DNA of 64,000 nt, from positions 1 through 64,000 of the forward strand of contig NZ_JAPFBW010000028.1 of NCBI RefSeq assembly GCF_026153205.1, given 5' to 3'. Under the pieces are notes generated by a model. The model was not told where the DNA came from. It worked only from the letters and a program-made list of their open reading frames with translations, and made no database searches. Below, piece after piece: positions 1-8,739 of the stretch (position 1 is its first letter; each line of letters starts with the position of its first letter). The DNA comes from Aquabacterium sp. A7-Y (GTDB lineage: Bacteria; Pseudomonadota; Gammaproteobacteria; Burkholderiales; Burkholderiaceae_C). The position numbers and the translations under genes are program-made.

Positions 1-1062
1 GGCTGGCCGGCGTCGACCCGGCCGGTGCTGCGTCCGGGATGTCAGGGCACGGGTGAGCAGTTGCGTGAGCGCCTGGCGACGAGCGCCGATCTCAACCCGG
101 TGGCCGCAGCCGCTCGGCGCGGGCGTCCCTTCGAGGCCTCGCTGGCCGAAGGGGTGCGGCGCTTTCAGGCGCGTCACGGTCTGCATCCCGACGGTTGGGT
201 GGGGCCCGCGACCCTGACGGAGCTCAACGCTCCCGTGGAGCGGCGTATCGACCAGTTGCGCATCAACCTCGACCGTCTGCGGCAGGTGGCGCAAGACCTT
301 GGCAGCGACTACCTCCTGGTGGATCTGGTCGGCATGCAAGCCTCGCTGCACCTCGCGGGGCGGGTGGTCTGGTCGTCCCGGCTGGAGGTGGGTCAGCGCT
401 ACCTGCAGACGCCGTCCTTCCGCGCCACCCTGATGGGTGTCGTGCTGAACCCGAGTTGGACCGTCCCTGCCGCGGTGGCCCGCGACGCCCTGCTGCCTCG
501 GCTCGCGCAGCGTCCCGAGCAGCTGCGTGCACTGGGCCTCAAGGTGGTAGACGGTGCCGGACAGGAGCTGTCGCCCTCGCAGGTGGACTGGCCGAGCCGC
601 CGTGGCGAGTCCTTTCCTTACGCACTGGTTCAGCCTCCCGGTCCGGGCAACCCGCTGGGGCGCTTGAAGTTCCTGCTGCCCAATGCGCACTCGGTGTTCC
701 TTCATGACATTCCCGCCAAGCGTGGGGTCCCGGCAGGCAACGCGCTGACGCTGGCGCTGGCGCAGACCTGCATCGGCATCGAGCGACCGCATGAATTGGC
801 GGTCCTGCTGCTGGACCAGCCCGGGTCGTGGAGCCTGAACGGGCTGCGCGACGAGATCGAGCGAGGTGACACCCGCACCGTGCCGGCCCGCCGCAAGGTG
901 CCGGTGCTGCTGCTCAACGTGACGGCCCGGGTCGACGAGCGCGGCGTGGCCCGTTTCCTGCCTGACCGCGATGGCAGCGATGCACGCGCACTGGACGCCT
1001 TGCGCCGCCCCTTCCGACCCGATCCGTCCTCCCCGGCGTCGCCGGCGCGACCGGCCCGCTGA
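1..1062 (+). CDS. L,D-transpeptidase-like protein (YcbB/YkuD type), 5' truncated by window edge
   Basis: The reading frame is open back to base 1, so the N-terminus lies outside the window; the first in-frame GTG is at 25. What remains is about 345 residues. A peptidoglycan-binding repeat is visible early (FQARHGLHPDGWVGPATLTELN split around residues 47-68), followed by a YkuD-like catalytic region with HDIPAK and a Cys (residue 249 counted from the GTG). YcbB-type enzymes make 3-3 crosslinks in peptidoglycan in the periplasm. The catalytic Cys is kept, but the usual S-x-G-C-[VI]-R signature reads A-Q-T-C-I-G here, so activity is uncertain. The gene ends 8 bp before the convergent regulator gene. 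Family assignment is fairly sure; function is not. Confidence 0.75.
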   Translation, partial: GWPASTRPVLRPGCQGTGEQLRERLATSADLNPVAAAARRGRPFEASLAEGVRRFQARHGLHPDGWVGPATLTELNAPVERRIDQLRINLDRLRQVAQDLGSDYLLVDLVGMQASLHLAGRVVWSSRLEVGQRYLQTPSFRATLMGVVLNPSWTVPAAVARDALLPRLAQRPEQLRALGLKVVDGAGQELSPSQVDWPSRRGESFPYALVQPPGPGNPLGRLKFLLPNAHSVFLHDIPAKRGVPAGNALTLALAQTCIGIERPHELAVLLLDQPGSWSLNGLRDEIERGDTRTVPARRKVPVLLLNVTARVDERGVARFLPDRDGSDARALDALRRPFRPDPSSPASPARPAR

Positions 1063-1070
1063 GGTCGGGG

Positions 1071-2126
1071 CTATCCGCCGCTGTCCTTGCACCGGCTGCG
1101 CCAGCGGCTCGGCGGGCTGGCGGTCCAGCGTACAAAGGCGCGCGTGAAGTTGGCCGGGTCCTCGTAGCCCAGCTTCGCGGCGATGTCGCCCACCTCCAGC
1201 GTCGTCTGCTCCAGCAGCCGCAAGGCTTCACGCCGACGCACGTCGTCCAGCAGGACACGGAAGCTGCTGCCTTCGCCCTGCAGCCGGCGCTTCAAGGTCC
1301 GCTCCGAGGTGTGCAGCCGTTCGGCCAGCTCCGCGAGCCCGGGGCGCCGTTCCAGCGCCAGCTCAAGCTCGCGCCGCACCTGGGCGGCCATCGACTCGGC
1401 CGCGCGGCCCTCCAACTCGGCCTCGGCCAGTTCGCGTTCGCACTGCACCACGGCCTGCAGGCAGGCGTCGCGGTTCGCCATCGGCAAGGGCAGCGCCAGG
1501 TAGTGCGCCGGAAAAACCAGCCGGACCGCGCGGCTGGCGAAACGGGCCGGCGGCAGCCGGTGCCGGTAGGCCGCATAGTGAGCCGGCTCGGCATGGTCGA
1601 AGTCGAGCGCCATCTCGGCCTGCGGCATGCCCGTCAGCTGCACCAGGGCACAGGCGCTGCCAACCCCCATCGCTTCGAGGAAAAACTCGCGCGCCTCGCC
1701 CAGCGGTCGCTGCTCATGCAATTCGAGCGCCGCCTGCTCGCCCTGCCGGTGCAAGGACACCGCCAGGTGGTGCTGGCGCACCGCGCCGAAACGCATGCCG
1801 AGCGCGATGGCCTCCCCGAGACTGGCGCTGGTCAACATCGCATAGCCGAGAAAACCATGGCTGCTGGGTCCAAGGCGCAGGCCGAGTTCCATGCCCAGGC
1901 CCTGGTCCCCCGTCAACCGGGCGGCCTGCAGCACCATCGCGGCGTAGGCGATCGGACTGATGCGGCCACCCGGACGCGCCAGGGACTCGGACGGGACCCC
2001 GGCGGCCTGGAGCACCGCCGCCGGATCCACACCCCGCTCGGCGACGATCGCCAGCAGCAGGGCTGGATACGCGACCGAAACGCTCGCGCGGTGCAGTGTC
2101 GACGAGGAGGAGGAGGCTGGCGGCAT
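1071..2126 (-). CDS. AraC family transcriptional regulator (OruR-like, Arabinose_bd N-terminal domain)
   Basis: A 351-residue protein with a C-terminal AraC-type double helix-turn-helix (about residues 255-345, including RTLKRRLQGEG and LGYEDPANFTRAF). The N-terminal 200 residues resemble the Arabinose_bd domain of OruR-type regulators (GFLGYAMLTS, SSHG). Such regulators usually activate a neighbouring catabolic or transport gene in response to a small molecule. It is divergent from the membrane protein gene starting at 2241, sharing a 114-bp control region, so that gene is the natural candidate target. An alternative ATG at 2159 would add 11 residues; neither start has a strong ribosome binding site. 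The inducer cannot be read from the sequence. Confidence 0.85.
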   Translation of the reverse strand: MPPASSSSSTLHRASVSVAYPALLLAIVAERGVDPAAVLQAAGVPSESLARPGGRISPIAYAAMVLQAARLTGDQGLGMELGLRLGPSSHGFLGYAMLTSASLGEAIALGMRFGAVRQHHLAVSLHRQGEQAALELHEQRPLGEAREFFLEAMGVGSACALVQLTGMPQAEMALDFDHAEPAHYAAYRHRLPPARFASRAVRLVFPAHYLALPLPMANRDACLQAVVQCERELAEAELEGRAAESMAAQVRRELELALERRPGLAELAERLHTSERTLKRRLQGEGSSFRVLLDDVRRREALRLLEQTTLEVGDIAAKLGYEDPANFTRAFVRWTASPPSRWRSRCKDSGG

Positions 2127-2240
2127 GGACAGGACAGCTTGGCCTGAAATGACAGGCATTCTGGCGCCCGCGCCCCTCACGTGTCTGTGTCCGCGCCCGC
2201 AAGAATCAGCGCCTTCGCAACAGAAGCTCGGAGTTCTGCC

Positions 2241-3143
2241 ATGGTGCAAGTCGATATTTTCTGGGCCTGGGGCCTGGGCGGCGCCCTCGCCGTCGCGGCA
2301 GGCAGCCCGTCGCGTGCCCTCGCTCGTCCGCTGGAGAGCCGCTACTTCGTGACCACCCTGCTGTTTCTCGCGCTGATCTGGGCCCCCAGCGGCCTGTACC
2401 TGCTGCTGCGCCACCCGAGTTGGGAGACCATGCAGGTGGCCGAGAACTTCGCCAGCCTGCCGGCCTGGCTGGTGCTGGCCTTCGGCATCACGAACATCAC
2501 GCAGGGGGTGCTGGGCTACCTCGTCGGCATCCGGCTGCTCCGGGCCGGACGGGTGCACCTGGCACAGCTGAACTGGCTGGCCGGGCACTACGCGATGTTT
2601 TTCGTGCTGATCTACGGCTGGGACGGTCGGGGCTACGACCGTTTCCTCTACGACCGCGACCTGTGGCCCGGCGCGCCGGCGTGGTCGCCCGGCGCGGGCG
2701 CCACGCTGCCCGAGCTGGGCGGCGCGGTGCTCGGCTTTGTCGGCAGCAGCGTCGGCCTCAGCCTGCTGCTGTGCGGTGTTTTCCTGCTGCCGGTGTTTCT
2801 GGGGCTCATGGCGCGCTGGGTCCGCGAAGGCCATGCAGTGCGAGGCCGGCCCGCGCACGAGTCGCCCAGCGCGGCCCGCATCGTCGGCACTGTGCTCGCG
2901 GCCACCCTGCTGCTGTGCCTGGGCGCGGCCCTGTTCAGCGCGCTGGTGGTCGGCGGGGTCGCCGGGCTGGTCTCGACGCTGCCCGGGCCGGTCGCGAGTG
3001 CCCCGCACCTGGTCGGCGTTCTGCTCGGGCTGCCTCTCAGCATCGTCCTGCTGTGGTTCGCGCTGCTGCGGCCGGACGGCGTGGCGGCACGCCTGTTGGC
3101 CCCCTTGACGCCGCTTGGCGAGGGCCAGCGCATCGAGCCTTGA
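2241..3143 (+). CDS. Multi-pass membrane protein, unknown function
   Basis: A 300-residue protein with about six or seven hydrophobic segments (near residues 37-57, 75-98, 112-129, 165-196, 215-245 and 258-277), hence an inner-membrane protein. A soluble stretch rich in Tyr, Asp and Trp (GWDGRGYDRFLYDRDLW) follows the third segment. I do not recognise the family. The start at 2241 is chosen because GGAG lies at 2230-2233, about 7 bp upstream, and because upstream extensions are not hydrophobic. Being divergent from an OruR-like regulator suggests specific regulation. No transport or enzyme motif is visible. Confidence 0.7.
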   Translation: MVQVDIFWAWGLGGALAVAAGSPSRALARPLESRYFVTTLLFLALIWAPSGLYLLLRHPSWETMQVAENFASLPAWLVLAFGITNITQGVLGYLVGIRLLRAGRVHLAQLNWLAGHYAMFFVLIYGWDGRGYDRFLYDRDLWPGAPAWSPGAGATLPELGGAVLGFVGSSVGLSLLLCGVFLLPVFLGLMARWVREGHAVRGRPAHESPSAARIVGTVLAATLLLCLGAALFSALVVGGVAGLVSTLPGPVASAPHLVGVLLGLPLSIVLLWFALLRPDGVAARLLAPLTPLGEGQRIEP

Positions 3144-3215
3144 CGCCGAGCAAGCCGGGGTGGTGTGGGTCGTGTCAGGATAGACAAGTCTGGCGCCACC
3201 CCGGAGACGCTTTTC

Positions 3216-4055
3216 ATGAGCTACCGCACCATCCTGGTCCACCTCGACGAAACCCCCCGCTGCACCTTGCGGGTGGCCCTCGCGGCGCGGCTGGCACGCC
3301 GCCACGAAAGCCACCTGCTCGGCCTGGCGCCGACCGGGGCAGCCGAGGCGCTGCGGCAGGTCGGCGGCACCTTTGGCGCGGTGGAGGAGGCTGAGTGGTC
3401 GAGGGCCGCCTTGCATGCGCGTGCCCAGAGCACGGCGCACTGTTTCCAGGCCCAGGCAGCGGCCTGCGGCACGCCGTCCTTCGAGGCCCGGCTGCACGAG
3501 GCCGACGTGTTGGCTTCGATGCTGCAGCATGCGCGCAACAGCGACCTGTTGGTGATTGGACAGAACGACCGGGCCTCCGGCGAGCCAGCGGTGCCCGCCG
3601 ACTTTGCTCAGCAGCTGCTGCTGCAATCGGGCCGTCCGGTGCTGATCGTGCCCGGGCGGGGCGAGGTGCAGGACGTCGGCGAGCGCATTGTCGTCGCCTG
3701 GAACAACAGCCGCGAGTCAGCCCGCGCGATGTCGGACGCCCTGCCGCTGCTGGCGCGGGCGCGTTCGGTGCACCTGCTGTTCGTCGACGCGGCGGACAAC
3801 GACGCCGTGGCGCCCACGCATGAACTGGAAGCCAGCTGCGAGTGGTTGCGCCGCCACGGCGTCGCCGCCGAGGGGCGGCGTGTCCTCAGCGCTGCAGAGG
3901 CGGGCCGGGCGCTGCTCAGCGGCGTCGAGGAACTGGGGGCGGACCTGCTGGTGATGGGGGCCTATGGCCACACCCGGCTGCGCGAGTTCATCCTCGGCGG
4001 GGCCACGCGCACCTTGCTGTCGCACATGAACGTGCCGGTGTTGATGTCGCGCTGA
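3216..4055 (+). CDS. Universal stress protein, tandem UspA domains
   Basis: A 279-residue cytoplasmic protein made of two UspA-type domains (about residues 1-145 and 150-279). The first begins with the typical YRTILVHLD strand. The second carries the ATP-binding pattern G-2x-G-9x-G (GAYGHTRLREFILGG) near its end, while the first lacks a clear copy. Tandem Usp proteins of this size are common in proteobacteria and are linked to stress survival. The start at 3216 has GGAG at 3203-3206. It lies 72 bp after the membrane protein gene and could be cotranscribed with it. Confidence 0.88.
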   Translation: MSYRTILVHLDETPRCTLRVALAARLARRHESHLLGLAPTGAAEALRQVGGTFGAVEEAEWSRAALHARAQSTAHCFQAQAAACGTPSFEARLHEADVLASMLQHARNSDLLVIGQNDRASGEPAVPADFAQQLLLQSGRPVLIVPGRGEVQDVGERIVVAWNNSRESARAMSDALPLLARARSVHLLFVDAADNDAVAPTHELEASCEWLRRHGVAAEGRRVLSAAEAGRALLSGVEELGADLLVMGAYGHTRLREFILGGATRTLLSHMNVPVLMSR

Positions 4056-4056
4056 A

Positions 4057-4144
4057 GGGCCGCGACGCGGCCCCCGGAAGGCCTCTCTCAAGCTGTCGCC
4101 AGGACAGCCGGGAGGCTCCCCAAAGGGCCGCCGACAGGCGGCCC
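4057..4144. terminator. Two GC-rich hairpins between convergent genes
   Basis: Two perfect hairpins lie between the converging usp and RTX genes: a 7-bp stem with a 3-nt loop at 4057-4073 and an 8-bp stem with a 4-nt loop at 4125-4144. Neither has a long T tract, so termination activity is likely but not certain. Confidence 0.4.
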
Positions 4145-4151
4145 CAGCGCT

Positions 4152-5348
4152 TCAGTTGCCGTAGAGGAAGTCGCCTGCGGTCAAGCTCCCCGCGGCAGCG
4201 ACCTGCACGGTGCCGATGATCACGCAGTCGTTGGCGACATTGCTGGTCGGGTTGTACCGGATCTCCCCGGTGTCGGTATCAACGTAGATCCCGGACGACG
4301 CGTTCAAGGCGTTGCAGGACGCCAGGTCGGCGTTGGGACCGACGAAGAAGTTGGCAGCGGCGAGCGGGTTGCCGGCCACGTTGCCGCCGACGAAGCTGAG
4401 CCCGATCACCCCCGGGGAAACCGCACCGGGCAGGCCGCTGTCGAGCAGGTTGGCCAGCACGATGCTGTCGTCGGTGCTGCTGAAGTCCTTGATCGCGTCG
4501 GCGTTGGCAACACCGCGGAAGGCAAAGACGAAACGGTCCGCGCCGGCGCCGCCGGTGAGCCCGTCATTGCCGGCACTGCCGGCCAGCACGTCGTTGCCGC
4601 TCCCGCCGTTGAGCTGGTCGTTGCCAGCGTTGCCGAACAGGGTGTCGTCGTTGGCACCGCCGTTCAGGCTGTCGTTGCCGTCGCCGCCGTTGAGCGTGTC
4701 GGCGCCGTTGCCGCCGTGCAGCCGGTCGATGCCCGCGCCGCCGTTGAGGGTGTCGGCGCCATCGCCACCGTCGAGGCGGTCGTTGCCGAGATCACCGTTG
4801 AGGGTGTCAGCGCCGTTGCCGCCCTGAAGAAGGTCGTTGTCGGCCCCGCCATTGAGGGTGTCCGCGCCATTGCCCCCGTCAAGAATGTCGCTGCCCGCGT
4901 CGCCGTTGAGTGTGTCCGCGCCCTCCTCGCCGATGAGATCGTCGTTGCCGGCGCCGCCGTTGAGGGTATCGGCGCCCAGCCCGCCATTCAGGATGTCGTT
5001 GCCGCCCCCGCCATTGAGCGTGTTGTTGAGGTCGTTGCCGGTGATCTCGTTGTCGAGCCCATTGCCGGTGCCGGTGACCGCCACCAGAGGCCCGGCGTTG
5101 TCGAGCACCAGGTTCTCGACATTGCTGCCGAGGGTGTAGCTGGCGAGGCGGGACACCACCTTGTCGACGCCGCCGGCGGCGGCCTCGACCACCACGTCGC
5201 CGGCCGAGTTGACGTTGTAGGTGTCGTTGTTGCTGCCGCCCGTCATGGTGTCGTTGCCGCCCGACCAGTTGGCGTTGAGTACGGAGAACAGGTCGGCGGT
5301 TGTGTCCGTCAGGGCTTCGCTCGCAGCGGTACCGAGGATGATGGCCAT
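4152..5348 (-). CDS. Secreted RTX-type calcium-binding beta-roll protein
   Basis: A 398-residue acidic protein without an N-terminal signal peptide. Residues 40-92 match the haemolysin-type pattern that precedes beta-rolls (NDTYNVNSAGD, then VENLVLDNAG). Residues 94-273 hold a run of glycine- and aspartate-rich nonapeptides of the GGxGxDxLx type, which fold as a Ca2+-binding parallel beta-roll in the extracellular medium. The last 125 residues are the usual place for a type I secretion signal. No protease, lipase or other catalytic domain is visible. The start is well supported by AGGAGGT at 5354-5360, 5 nt upstream. No TolC/HlyB/HlyD-like exporter genes are in the window, so the exporter must be elsewhere. 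Likely an adhesin, matrix or surface-layer protein (inference). Confidence 0.88.
   Translation of the reverse strand: MAIILGTAASEALTDTTADLFSVLNANWSGGNDTMTGGSNNDTYNVNSAGDVVVEAAAGGVDKVVSRLASYTLGSNVENLVLDNAGPLVAVTGTGNGLDNEITGNDLNNTLNGGGGNDILNGGLGADTLNGGAGNDDLIGEEGADTLNGDAGSDILDGGNGADTLNGGADNDLLQGGNGADTLNGDLGNDRLDGGDGADTLNGGAGIDRLHGGNGADTLNGGDGNDSLNGGANDDTLFGNAGNDQLNGGSGNDVLAGSAGNDGLTGGAGADRFVFAFRGVANADAIKDFSSTDDSIVLANLLDSGLPGAVSPGVIGLSFVGGNVAGNPLAAANFFVGPNADLASCNALNASSGIYVDTDTGEIRYNPTSNVANDCVIIGTVQVAAAGSLTAGDFLYGN
4530..5069 (-). repeat. RTX nonapeptide-coding repeat array
   Basis: About 540 bp of imperfect 27-bp units encode the GGxGxDxLx repeats of the RTX protein. The repetition is of protein origin; the units have drifted at the DNA level. 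Confidence 0.85.
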
Positions 5349-5819
5349 AGGTTACCTCCTTGTTGATAGGTCGATTGCCAGTGCTGCGCCGCGGGCTGGG
5401 CTGGCGTCGGGTCAGCGCTCGAGCCGGATGCAGGCCGGGTCTGCCAGCCCGCGAGCCCCCACGGGGGGAACGCAGCGAATCCACACTAGGCGATGCGACT
5501 CCGACAGGGACAAGCGTTTATGTAAGCAAAACGCTGCGGCCCGGGCGCGGGGCCCCTTGCCGCCGCGAGATACCTTCGCATGCCGCCTCCCTGCCCGAAT
5601 GGGCGCGCCTTCCTCCCAGTGCCTGTCACACAAAACGGTTAAGAGTCATAAACAAACAGCCGTGCGTCTTGAAGAGCAAGCGACGTGCGGACCGCACGCG
5701 CAGGTGCCCTTGTGTGCAAGGCCCAGCTGCGGTCCGATACGGCGCGTCCGATCGGTCGTTGCGAACCTTGACTCAGCCGTCCATCACCTCGAAGCTGGCC
5801 GGTACTTCACGGAGACCCG
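5349..5819. other. Intergenic control region of RTX gene and aldehyde dehydrogenase gene
   Basis: A 471-bp stretch between divergent genes with no convincing coding sequence. It holds a perfect inverted repeat (see 5513-5535) and an AT-richer segment around 5630-5665. Both promoters presumably lie here, but I cannot point to clear -35/-10 boxes. Confidence 0.6.
5513..5535. promoter_or_regulatory. Perfect inverted repeat AGCGTTT-N9-AAACGCT
   Basis: Seven-bp arms separated by 9 bp, in the divergent region about 165 bp upstream of the RTX start and 285 bp upstream of the dehydrogenase start. Compatible with an operator for a dimeric regulator; the regulator is unknown. Confidence 0.3.
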
Positions 5820-7232
5820 ATGAACCAGACCATCGACGAGCACCTGCGCCTGGCGCTGGAGCAGCAGCGGGCCGCTTTTGCGGCGGAGCCGTTGCCGACG
5901 CTGCGATCCCGCCGTGACCGGCTGCAGCGCATCCGCGCCATGACCGAGCGGCATGCGGAGGACCTGGTGGCTGCGATCGCCCAGGACTTCGGTCACCGGG
6001 CCCGGCAGGAAACCCTGCTCGCGGACCTGTTCACCGTGCAGTCGGCGGCCCGGCATGCGCTGCGCCACCTGCATGGCTGGATGAAGCCGCGCCGCGTGCC
6101 CACCGCCCTGCACTTCCTGCCCGCGCGCAACCGCTTGCTGCGCCAACCGCTCGGTGTCGTCGGCGTGGTGTCGCCCTGGAACTATCCCTACAACCTGGCG
6201 CTGTGCCCTGCGGTGGCAGCGCTGGCGGCCGGCAACCGGGTGATGATCAAGCCCTCAGAGCTGACCCCGGCCACCTCGGCGCTGATGGCGCGCATGGTGA
6301 GCGAGCATTTTGCAGCGGACGAGATGCAGGTCGTCACGGGCGACGCGGCCGTCGGCCGGGCCTTCACCGCGCTGCCTTTCGACCACCTGTTTTTCACCGG
6401 CTCGACGGCGGTGGGACGCGAGGTCGCGCAGGCCGCGGCGCGCAAGCTGACGCCGGTCACGCTCGAGCTGGGCGGCAAGTCGCCCGCGCTGATCGACCGC
6501 AGCGCCGAGCTCGCCCTGAGCGCCGAGCGACTGGCCTTCGGCAAGTTGCTCAATGCGGGCCAGACCTGCGTCGCGCCGGACTATGCGCTGGTGCCCCGCG
6601 AGATGGTCGAACCCCTGACACAAGCCGTGGTACAGGCAGTGCAGCGGCTCTACCCGACGCTGACCGGCAACCCGGACTACAGCAGCATCGTCGCCCCTCG
6701 TCATCTGGCGCGCCTGCAGGGCCTGCTGGCCGACGCGCAGGCCAAGGGGGCGCGGCTGATCGCGACCCACGAGGAAACGCCGGGCGGGCGCACGCTGGTG
6801 CCGCATCTGCTGCTGGACGTGCACGACGAGATGGACGTGATGCGGGAAGAGATCTTCGGTCCGCTGCTGCCCATCGTCGCCTACGACAGCGTCGACGAGG
6901 CGCTGGCCTACATCCGCCGGCACGAGCGGCCCTTGGCGCTCTACTGGTTCGGCCGCGACCGGCACGCCCAGCGCTATGCGCTGGAGCACACCCACTCCGG
7001 CGGCGTGACGGTCAACGACTGCATCTGGCACCTGGGACAGGAAGACCAGCCTTTCGGCGGCGTGGGCGCGAGCGGGATGGGTGCCTACCACGGCGAGTGG
7101 GGCTTCCGCACCTTCAGCAAGGAAAAGCCGGTGTTCCAGCAGTCCCGCTGGGCCGGCACGCGGCTGTTCCACCCGCCCTATGGGCGCGGCTTCGACCGGC
7201 TGCTCGGGCTGCTGAAAAAGCTGGCCGGCTGA
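5820..7232 (+). CDS. Coniferyl aldehyde dehydrogenase-type NAD(P)+-dependent aldehyde dehydrogenase
   Basis: A 470-residue cytoplasmic aldehyde dehydrogenase of the CalB / fatty-aldehyde branch. Visible features are the PWNYP segment, the co-factor region FTGSTAVGREV, the general base Glu216 (LELGGKSP) and the nucleophile Cys250 (GQTCVAPDY). The GQTC-x-APDY context and the short N-terminus are typical of coniferyl aldehyde dehydrogenases, which oxidise coniferyl and related aldehydes to acids. Members of the branch also act on long-chain aldehydes, so the substrate is not fixed. It stands alone between the RTX gene and a binding-protein gene. Confidence 0.9.
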   Translation: MNQTIDEHLRLALEQQRAAFAAEPLPTLRSRRDRLQRIRAMTERHAEDLVAAIAQDFGHRARQETLLADLFTVQSAARHALRHLHGWMKPRRVPTALHFLPARNRLLRQPLGVVGVVSPWNYPYNLALCPAVAALAAGNRVMIKPSELTPATSALMARMVSEHFAADEMQVVTGDAAVGRAFTALPFDHLFFTGSTAVGREVAQAAARKLTPVTLELGGKSPALIDRSAELALSAERLAFGKLLNAGQTCVAPDYALVPREMVEPLTQAVVQAVQRLYPTLTGNPDYSSIVAPRHLARLQGLLADAQAKGARLIATHEETPGGRTLVPHLLLDVHDEMDVMREEIFGPLLPIVAYDSVDEALAYIRRHERPLALYWFGRDRHAQRYALEHTHSGGVTVNDCIWHLGQEDQPFGGVGASGMGAYHGEWGFRTFSKEKPVFQQSRWAGTRLFHPPYGRGFDRLLGLLKKLAG

Positions 7233-7445
7233 GGCGGCGAGCCGCGGCGCACAGGGAAGCACAACCTGCGGACAATCCGCCCCCCGGCCCTGACAAAACA
7301 TCGGGTCCGGGCGGCCCTTTTCAGAACAAGCTGCAGCGCGAAGCGCCGACAATCTGCACCGGATGCGATCGCGGCCTGGAGGGTTCTGTTGCGCCGACCC
7401 TGCGCCGCCTGTCCGACCTCAGCCATCGATAGGAGAGATGTTTCC

Positions 7446-8591
7446 ATGATCAAGCATGCCGGAAGACCGCTGCTCGCGGCAGCCCTGACCACGACGCTCG
7501 GCGTCCTGGCCGCGGCGCCCGCCCTCGCCCAGACCACCATCCAGATCGGTGTCAGCAGCCCGCTGTCCGGCGCCCAGACCGCCGCGGGCCAGGACAACCT
7601 GGGCGGGGTGAAGCTCGCGGTGCAGGAGCTCAACGCCAAGCCCATCACGGTCAACGGCAAGCCGGTGCGTTTCGAGGTGCTGGCCGAGGACGACCAGGCC
7701 GACCCCCGCCAGGGCGTCTCGGTGGCCCAGAAGCTGGTCGACGGCGGCGTGAAGTTCGTGGTCGGCCCCTACAACTCCGGCGTGACGCTGCCGGCCTCGC
7801 GGATCTACAACGAAGGCGGCGTCGTGGTCGCGACGGTCGCCTCCAATCCCAAGGTCACCGAGCAGGGCTTCGAGCGGCTGTTCCGCGTCGGCGCGAGCGA
7901 CAGCCAGCTGGGGGCCAAGATGGCGCTTTACGCGGCCCGCGAACTCAAGCTCAAGCGGGTCGCCATCATCGACGACCGCACGGCCTACGGCGTCGGCGTG
8001 GCCGACGAATTCGCCCGCGAGGCGAAGGCCAACGGCCTGACCATCACCTCTCGCGAGTACACCTCGGACAAGGCCGCCGACTTCACCGCCACGCTGACCA
8101 CGATCAAGGCCGCCAAGCCCGACGCGATCTTCTTCGGCGGCTACTCGCCCCAGGCCGGCCCGATGGTGCGGCAGATGAAAAGCCTTGGCGTCCAGGCCAA
8201 GCTGCTTGGCGGCGACGGCATCTGCTCCAGCGAAACCGCCAAGCTGGCCGGCGGCGATCTGGTGGGCGACAACGTCTGGTGCACCCAGGGCGGCGCGATG
8301 CTGAACCGCCTCAACGCCGGCCAGGCCTTCGTCACCAAGTACCGCAACGCGCACAAGCGCGACCCGCTGACGTATGCGGTGTCCTTCTACGACGCGACGC
8401 ACCTGATCGCCGACGCGATGCAGCGGGCCAACTCGACCGACCCGCAGAAGGTCGCCGCCGCGATGGCGGCGGGCAACTACAACGGCGTGGCCGGCAGCTA
8501 TGTGTTCGACAGCAAACGCGACCTCAAGTCCTCGCCGGTGACCGTGTTTACCTTCAAGGGCGGCCAGCCGTCGCCTGTCGCGGGCCTGTAA
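7446..8591 (+). CDS. LivK-type branched-chain amino acid / amide ABC transporter binding protein
   Basis: A 381-residue periplasmic binding protein with a clear signal peptide (cleavage after ALA in PALAQTT). The mature part starts with IQIGVSSPLSG and continues with ALYAARELKLKRVAIIDDRTAYG, both typical of the type I periplasmic fold of Leu/Ile/Val-binding proteins. It would deliver a ligand to a LivHMGF permease, but no permease genes follow, so this is an orphan or works with a distant transporter. The start at 7446 has AGGAGA at 7431-7436. Related proteins bind amino acids, amides or aromatic compounds, so the ligand is open. Confidence 0.9.
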   Translation: MIKHAGRPLLAAALTTTLGVLAAAPALAQTTIQIGVSSPLSGAQTAAGQDNLGGVKLAVQELNAKPITVNGKPVRFEVLAEDDQADPRQGVSVAQKLVDGGVKFVVGPYNSGVTLPASRIYNEGGVVVATVASNPKVTEQGFERLFRVGASDSQLGAKMALYAARELKLKRVAIIDDRTAYGVGVADEFAREAKANGLTITSREYTSDKAADFTATLTTIKAAKPDAIFFGGYSPQAGPMVRQMKSLGVQAKLLGGDGICSSETAKLAGGDLVGDNVWCTQGGAMLNRLNAGQAFVTKYRNAHKRDPLTYAVSFYDATHLIADAMQRANSTDPQKVAAAMAAGNYNGVAGSYVFDSKRDLKSSPVTVFTFKGGQPSPVAGL

Positions 8592-8601
8592 GCCCGCTCC
8601 C

Positions 8602-8630
8602 GGGCGCCGCTGCTGCCGGGCGCGGCGCCC
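8602..8630 (+). terminator. GC-rich hairpin after livK-like gene
   Basis: A perfect 9-bp stem (8602-8610 with 8622-8630) lies just after the stop codon. No T tract follows, so it is only a possible terminator. Confidence 0.35.
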
Positions 8631-8739
8631 CCATTCGCGCGCTGCCGGCGCTCCGGGTAAATACCCATTCGGCCGGCGCATCCGCTGCCGTCCGGGCCGC
8701 GTATCAGCTTCACCCCCTCACTTCTTTCAGGAGATGACC

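Noticed and set aside
4530-5069. Repeat array that could be mistaken for a CRISPR or satellite
   Set aside because: Units are 27 bp without unique spacers and encode in-frame RTX nonapeptides.
5360-5917. A 185-codon frame running into the aldehyde dehydrogenase gene
   Set aside because: No ribosome site or family match; it reads through the control region and out of frame into the start of a well-supported gene.
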